DNA of 10,346 nt from positions 1-10,346 of the forward strand of contig DASRMR010000009.1 in the NCBI GenBank assembly GCA_035647815.1, given 5' to 3'. Positions 7,106 through 10,346 of this stretch are shown piece after piece; the stretch's first letter is position 1, and the number at the start of each line of letters is the position of its first letter. Source of the DNA: JAAYRQ01 sp035647815. GTDB taxonomy: Bacteria > Bacillota > Syntrophomonadia > Syntrophomonadales > Syntrophomonadaceae. The position numbers and the translations under genes are program-made. The notes below the pieces were generated by a model. It was given only the letters and a program-made list of their open reading frames with translations, did not search any database and was not told the DNA's origin.

Positions 7106-7134
7106 TTGACAGATTGCGCTTTGCAAGGTATAAT
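7106..7134 (+). promoter_or_regulatory. Consensus sigma-A promoter upstream of smpB
   Basis: TTGACA (7106-7111) and TATAAT (7129-7134) are separated by exactly 17 bp, a perfect match to the housekeeping sigma-A consensus. Transcription should begin near 7141, giving a leader of roughly 100 nt before the smpB start codon. No strong terminator was seen between the TPM gene and this promoter, only a 5-bp stem at 7071-7083 without a T tract. Confidence 0.92.
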
Positions 7135-7159
7135 TACTATTGTTGCAAGACATATAATC

Positions 7160-7201
7160 AACCCTGGCCTGTAGTAACAATTATAGTTCGAGGCGAGGGT
7201 T
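7160..7201 (+). promoter_or_regulatory. Terminator-like hairpin in the smpB leader
   Basis: AACCCTGGCCT (7160-7170) pairs with AGGCGAGGGTT (7191-7201) over 11 positions with one C/G mismatch, around a 20-nt loop, and is followed by TTTTGTTAT. It lies about 20 nt after the predicted transcription start and 36 nt before the smpB ATG. It may attenuate smpB transcription, end a small RNA of about 65 nt, or simply stabilise the message. The role is inference. Confidence 0.5.
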
Positions 7202-7237
7202 TTGTTATCCCATTGTAAAATATTAAGAGGTGCAAGA

Positions 7238-7708
7238 ATGGCTAAAAATAAAGGGATTAAAATAGTAGTAAATAATCGAAAAGCTAGATATAACTATCAT
7301 ATAAATGAAACTTTAGAAGCTGGCTTAGTTTTAGCAGGTACTGAAGTCAAATCTTTACGGATGGGCAAAGCTAATCTGCAAGATGCTTATGCGATAGTCG
7401 TAGATGGTGAAGTATGGATGAATAATTTTCATATTAGTCCATATGATAAAGGTAATCTCTTTAACCATGAGCCACTGAGACCTAAAAAGTTATTATTACA
7501 TCGCAGAGAAATCAATAAACTAGTAGGCTTACAAAACGAAAAAGGTTATACTTTAATTCCTTTAAAAGTATATTTTAAAGATAGTTTAGCTAAAGTCGAA
7601 CTTGCAGTAGCTGTAGGTAAAAAGCTTTATGATAAACGTGAAGTTATAGCTAAACGGGATGCCGAAAGAGATATTCAAAGGGCATTTAAAGATAGAGCCA
7701 ATTTATAA
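7238..7708 (+). CDS. smpB: SsrA-binding protein SmpB
   Basis: SmpB is the protein partner of tmRNA: it binds the tRNA-like part of tmRNA, brings it to stalled ribosomes and mimics the codon-anticodon step in trans-translation. The 156-residue product has the family's usual length and hallmarks: NRKARYNYHINETLEAGLVLAGTEVKSLR near the N-terminus (split here as residues 14-28 and 29-42), SPYDKGN, the PLKVYFKD strand, and the basic tail GKKLYDKREVIAKRDAERDIQRAFK, which folds into the decoding channel. I chose the ATG at 7238, preceded by AAGAGGTG (7225-7232). A TTG at 7202 is in frame but would add 12 atypical residues and overlaps the leader hairpin. It is followed 58 bp later by its RNA partner, a common gene order. 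The upstream neighbour is not rnr, which often precedes smpB. Confidence 0.98.
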   Translation: MAKNKGIKIVVNNRKARYNYHINETLEAGLVLAGTEVKSLRMGKANLQDAYAIVVDGEVWMNNFHISPYDKGNLFNHEPLRPKKLLLHRREINKLVGLQNEKGYTLIPLKVYFKDSLAKVELAVAVGKKLYDKREVIAKRDAERDIQRAFKDRANL

Positions 7709-7752
7709 CAGTGACAAAATTTATTTCTCGTATTATTATCTAGTATGCAGTT

Positions 7753-7758
7753 TATACT
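7753..7758 (+). promoter_or_regulatory. Possible -10 box for ssrA
   Basis: TATACT lies 8 nt before the first base of mature tmRNA, the right place for a -10 element. No convincing -35 is seen (TATTAT at 7731-7736 with a 16-bp spacer is the best). ssrA may therefore also depend on read-through from the smpB promoter followed by processing. Confidence 0.35.
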
Positions 7759-7766
7759 TTAAACAT

Positions 7767-8115
7767 GGGGGCGTACTGGCTTCGACGGGGGATGAGATGG
7801 GTTGAGTAGCGAGCCGAGTTGTCGCCAGCTCGTTAAAAAGGTGAAACAACAATAATTGCAGATAATAATATTGCAATAGCAGCTTAAAGCTGCTCGTCCG
7901 GCTAGGTATCCTTACGGCTTAGTGCAGGGCGTCACTTAGTGAGGTACCCCCTAATCCTACTTTCCGGTGGATTAGGAAGGGGAAACTAAACGGGAATAGC
8001 CCTAGGAAGATTGTCTATGTTCTTCCAAAAGGCGAAATCTGAACATAGACTGCGCTCGGAGAGACTCTGCTGGTCTTTCTTTCGGACAGGGGTTCGATTC
8101 CCCTCGCCTCCACCA
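7767..8115 (+). ncRNA. ssrA: tmRNA (transfer-messenger RNA)
   Basis: This 349-nt RNA rescues stalled ribosomes with SmpB: it acts first as alanyl-tRNA, then as a short message that tags the incomplete protein for proteolysis. The 5' end GGGGGCG (7767-7773) pairs with CGCCTCC (8105-8111, one G-U), followed by A and an encoded CCA at 8113-8115. The conserved TGGCTTCGACGG block lies near the 5' end, and the T arm GGGGTTCGATTCCCC near the 3' end. The tag reading frame probably starts at GCA 7858, with A at position -4, and reads ADNNIAIAA before TAA at 7885-7887; a non-templated alanine is added first. Pairings consistent with tmRNA include gtctatgttc (8013-8022) with gaacatagac (8041-8050) and a hairpin at 7950-7976. 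Confidence 0.98.
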
Positions 8116-8123
8116 AAATTAAC

Positions 8124-8154
8124 CTTAATCAATCCCGATATATCGGGAGTTAAG
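8124..8154. other. Palindrome downstream of tmRNA
   Basis: TCCCGATATATCGGGA (8133-8148) is a perfect 16-nt palindrome, flanked by a further CTTAA/TTAAG pair (8124-8128 with 8150-8154) across an uneven internal loop. It begins 9 nt after the tmRNA CCA. There is no T tract on either side, so it is not a standard intrinsic terminator; it may help form the tmRNA 3' end or be a protein site. Confidence 0.5.
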
Positions 8155-8182
8155 AACACATAAATAAAAAATGAGGAAGAAC

Positions 8183-8187
8183 TAGTA
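8183..8187. repeat. Probable target-site duplication, left copy (TAGTA)
   Basis: TAGTA directly abuts the left end of the insertion sequence and is repeated at 10342-10346, directly after the right end. A 5-bp duplication fits the short duplications made by IS21-family elements. Boundaries could shift by a base or two because the ends share TAATG/CATTA. Confidence 0.6.
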
Positions 8188-8231
8188 ATGTCAATATAAT
8201 TTTGTACAAAAGTGCTAATATTATTATGTAC
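8188..8231. repeat. IS21 terminal inverted repeat, left end
   Basis: It pairs with 10298-10341 at 32 of 44 positions and lies just beyond the 3' end of istB. It contains two TTTGTAC/TATGTAC-type motifs about 24 bp apart, probably transposase-binding sites. Confidence 0.8.
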
Positions 8232-8233
8232 GA

Positions 8234-8989
8234 TCAATTGTTCTTTTGAACCTTAGAAAGAGCTTCAGCAGTTCTATAAGAATTGCCTAAAATATTTACA
8301 ATACTAGAATGATGGACTAATCTATCTAAGATTGCACTAGCTAACATATTGTCCGTGAAAATATCATTCCAATCAGATAAACTAATATTGCTCGTAATGA
8401 TCGTGCTCTTTTTCTCATACCTCCTATCAATAAGTTGAAAAAACATTTTAGCTTCCGGTTCACCTATTGGCAGATAGCCGATTTCATCAATTATTAAAAG
8501 CCTATACTTAGCAAAATGCTTAATTCTTGTTTCTAATTTATTTTCCAAGTGAGCCTTTTTAAGTTGCTCAATTAAGTCATGACATTTAATAAAATAAGTA
8601 CTAATCCTTTTTTTAGCTGCCGCAATACCAATAGAAGTGGCTAGGTGAGTTTTTCCTACACCAGAATTACCGATAAGCAAGATGTTGCTATTAGTTTCTA
8701 AAAACCTTAAAGTTGCAAAATCTAAGAACTGTTGCTTGTTTAATTTAGGTTGAAAATCAAAGTCAAAATCTTTTAATTCCTTAAGGTGGGGAAAACCAGC
8801 AACTTTAACCATTGCATTAGTAGCATTAAAATTCTTAACTTCTATTTCTTTAGTAGTAAGTTCACACAAAGCATCTACTACACTAATTTTATCTTCACTA
8901 ATTTTATCTAGATATCTATCTAGATTTATAGCCATTTGGGTTAATTTAAGCTCATTTAAGTTGTCATATAATATCTGATAATTGTTCAT
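8234..8989 (-). CDS. istB: IS21 transposition helper ATPase IstB
   Basis: IstB is the AAA+ (DnaA-like) ATPase that helps the IstA transposase choose and remodel target DNA. The 251-residue product has the family's usual length. It has an N-terminal helical region (about 1-70), Walker A GNSGVGKT (107-114), Walker B LLIIDEIGYLP with D168/E169, a TSN sensor followed by the LSDWNDIF segment, and the C-terminal LASAILDRLVHHS...GNSYR signature. The start codon lies inside the 3' end of istA (26-bp overlap), with GGAG at 9000-8997, 7 nt upstream, so the two genes are likely translationally coupled. The stop lies 3 bp inside the left terminal repeat. No lesion is seen. Confidence 0.96.
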   Translation of the reverse strand: MNNYQILYDNLNELKLTQMAINLDRYLDKISEDKISVVDALCELTTKEIEVKNFNATNAMVKVAGFPHLKELKDFDFDFQPKLNKQQFLDFATLRFLETNSNILLIGNSGVGKTHLATSIGIAAAKKRISTYFIKCHDLIEQLKKAHLENKLETRIKHFAKYRLLIIDEIGYLPIGEPEAKMFFQLIDRRYEKKSTIITSNISLSDWNDIFTDNMLASAILDRLVHHSSIVNILGNSYRTAEALSKVQKNN

Positions 8990-10256
8990 TAAACTTCTCC
9001 AATTCTTGCAAATGCTTTAAAGCATATTCTTCTATACCTTCATGATTTCTAAATGTTAGTTTAATTACTTCCAAATGATGGTGCTCATTATAGTTAATCT
9101 TTTTGTTTTGTATAATTTCGTGAATTGTAATTAGTTTTTTGTTATAATATACGTATAAATTATTTTCAATAATTTTTATGGTAACTTTCTTACCTATTAA
9201 TTCTGGTGGAACGGAATACATAGCTTTTTTGTAAGGTAACAGTGCATTAGCATTTACTTTTACCTTAAGGGAAGAAAGTTTATAGGAAGAACATATTTTG
9301 TCTTGTGGTAGAGGCAAAAGATGTTCTTTTTCCTTTTTAAATACCAAGACTGGTGGTAATCCAGTAGCTTGGCAAGCCCTAGTATTAGCTTCGTTAGTTA
9401 TCACCTCTAACTTTTCTTCTAATTCTTCCATTGTTTCTAATATGCCATTGTAGGCTAAGATTTCTTCGATTACACGCATAGGACTTTCAACTTTTGCCTT
9501 AGTTTCAGGCCTTCCTGCAATACAAGGAAATATTTCAAATCCGTAATCATCTGCAAATTGCTGAAAGCTTGGGTTTACTCTTCCTTTAAATGTTTTTGTT
9601 CTTGCTTTAATCATCATTGTAGTTGCATTATCTATAACTATTTCTTTAGGCACACCTCCAATTGTTTCAAATGCATTAGCCAAAAAATCTAATATACAGT
9701 CTAAACTTACTGATAGGTATATAACCCAAACTTTAAAGCGAGATGCTGATAATATTAAACTTCCTATATTCAATAGTATTTCATCTCCATTTTTAAACTG
9801 AAACTTCACCTTCTCTTTCCAATCAAATTGTGCTTGTTTCCCAAATTCAGTTTCTGTTCTAACTGCGTTAGCGTTGCCTTTTGGTTTAAAATAGCTGGCA
9901 AACTCCTCATTTTTTAATATGTAATAATTGAAATTACTTCTGCTACATTTTAAGCCATGTTCTCTTTGTAAGTACCTAAACAAATGGCTTTTGTAGTTAA
10001 ATAACTGGGTAGATTCTTCTGATAATAAATCTTTTATTAGCCCATAGTATTCATCTATAACTGACTTTTTCTTTTTTCTTTCTTTTGGCTCTGATCCTAA
10101 GTAATGTTTTTTTACGGTCCTTCTATCCACCCCCAAGTTTCTTGCTATTTCACTATAGTTTGGTTTCTCCAATTTGTTTGCCTCCACTAATATTTTTAAT
10201 TTAGGCAGATCTTTTACTGAGTTAATTTCAATATCAGTAATTATGTTATATTTCAT
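8964..10256 (-). CDS. istA: IS21 transposase IstA (DDE)
   Basis: IstA is the DDE-family transposase that cuts and joins the element's ends. The open frame begins at GTG 10265 (433 residues), with ATGs at 10262 and 10256. I favour 10256 because GGTGA (10266-10262) sits 5 nt before it. Numbered from 10265, there is a helix-turn-helix (about 33-55, YSEIARNLGVDRRTVKK), then a basic linker, and a retroviral-integrase-like core with likely catalytic D148 (QAQFDWKE), D212 (EIVIDNAT) and E260 (RPETKAKVE). A C-terminal region with beta-rich segments follows (SVPPELIGKKVTIKI). The size is within the family range, though at the short side. It overlaps istB by 26 bp. No frameshift or missing catalytic residue is visible. 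Confidence 0.95.
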   Translation of the reverse strand: MKYNIITDIEINSVKDLPKLKILVEANKLEKPNYSEIARNLGVDRRTVKKHYLGSEPKERKKKKSVIDEYYGLIKDLLSEESTQLFNYKSHLFRYLQREHGLKCSRSNFNYYILKNEEFASYFKPKGNANAVRTETEFGKQAQFDWKEKVKFQFKNGDEILLNIGSLILSASRFKVWVIYLSVSLDCILDFLANAFETIGGVPKEIVIDNATTMMIKARTKTFKGRVNPSFQQFADDYGFEIFPCIAGRPETKAKVESPMRVIEEILAYNGILETMEELEEKLEVITNEANTRACQATGLPPVLVFKKEKEHLLPLPQDKICSSYKLSSLKVKVNANALLPYKKAMYSVPPELIGKKVTIKIIENNLYVYYNKKLITIHEIIQNKKINYNEHHHLEVIKLTFRNHEGIEEYALKHLQELEKFNEQLSDII

Positions 10257-10297
10257 TTTCATCACCCAATAAAACTATAAAAAGTTTAGGTGATTTT

Positions 10298-10341
10298 GTA
10301 CATTGTTATTTTGGCACTTTTGGACATTTTTATTTTAGCAT
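10298..10341. repeat. IS21 terminal inverted repeat, right end
   Basis: The partner of 8188-8231, located upstream of istA. The outer end reads ...TTTTAGCAT on the plus strand. The istA promoter should lie in or just inside this end, but I see no clear -35/-10 pair. Confidence 0.8.
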
Positions 10342-10346
10342 TAGTA
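10342..10346. repeat. Probable target-site duplication, right copy (TAGTA)
   Basis: The last five bases of the window repeat the TAGTA at 8183-8187. Sequence beyond the window is needed to exclude chance. Confidence 0.55.

Larger units (their letters stand above)
8188..10341 (-). mobile_element. IS21-family insertion sequence
   Basis: This 2,154-bp element has the IS21 gene order: istA then istB, overlapping, both on the minus strand. Its ends are imperfect inverted repeats: 8188-8231 matches the reverse complement of 10298-10341 at 32 of 44 positions, with well-kept blocks at ATG, CAAAAGTGC and ATGTAC. Each end holds repeated TGTAC/TGTCC-like motifs, as expected for IS21 transposase binding. 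Both genes are open and carry their catalytic motifs, so the copy looks intact and possibly active. It converges on the tmRNA gene, 72 bp from it. By eye it is more AT-rich than the envelope-gene block. Confidence 0.92.

Noticed and set aside
7202..7237. TTG start extending smpB by 12 codons
   Set aside because: It lies at the base of the leader hairpin, has no ribosome site, and lengthens SmpB beyond the family norm; ATG 7238 has AAGAGGTG before it.
7986..8237. Minus-strand open frame with a GGGEGNRTPVRK-like segment
   Set aside because: It is antisense to the 3' half of tmRNA; this peptide is a familiar false protein arising from tRNA/tmRNA 3' ends.
1..10346. CRISPR arrays, tRNA or rRNA genes, toxin-antitoxin or phage genes
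   Set aside because: None seen: no spaced short direct repeats beyond the two-copy 50-bp element, no tRNA apart from the tRNA-like part of tmRNA, and no recognisable defence or phage proteins.

Overview
The window looks like chromosomal DNA from a low-GC Gram-positive bacterium (Firmicutes), most likely a clostridial lineage. The evidence is the low GC by eye, strong AGGAGG-type ribosome sites, a perfect sigma-A-type promoter before smpB, a two-repeat 'stalk' (copper amine oxidase N-terminal-like) exported protein, and a tmRNA whose tag ends in IAA as some clostridial tags do. I cannot name the species.

Layout. Bases 1-1731 hold a secreted stalk-domain protein with its own terminator. It is bracketed by two near-identical 50-bp repeats with a palindromic core (5-54 and 1735-1784). 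Bases 1896-7034 hold six same-strand genes, all predicted to act in or at the cell envelope: an SPFH/virion-core-like protein with three C-terminal zinc ribbons, two tandem paralogous lipoproteins, a four-helix membrane protein, a double zinc-ribbon protein with a C-terminal membrane anchor, and a TPM-domain membrane protein. Bases 7106-8115 hold the trans-translation pair smpB and ssrA (tmRNA), read from a consensus promoter through a leader with a terminator-like hairpin. Bases 8188-10341 are an apparently complete IS21-family insertion sequence on the minus strand (istA, istB), with inverted ends and a probable 5-bp target duplication TAGTA that reaches the last base of the window.

How the genes may work together. 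The SPFH, zinc-ribbon/membrane-anchor and TPM proteins match in domain content the Bacillus subtilis YdjI, YdjG and YdjH proteins, which hold the phage-shock protein PspA (YdjF) at the membrane. No PspA-type coiled-coil gene is present here. In its place, between the SPFH gene and the YdjG/YdjH-like pair, sit a duplicated lipoprotein pair and a small membrane protein. This PspA-less, lipoprotein-containing arrangement is the most interesting part of the window. The smpB-ssrA block is ordinary ribosome rescue and need not be linked to it. The insertion sequence is a passenger that landed about 70 bp after the tmRNA.
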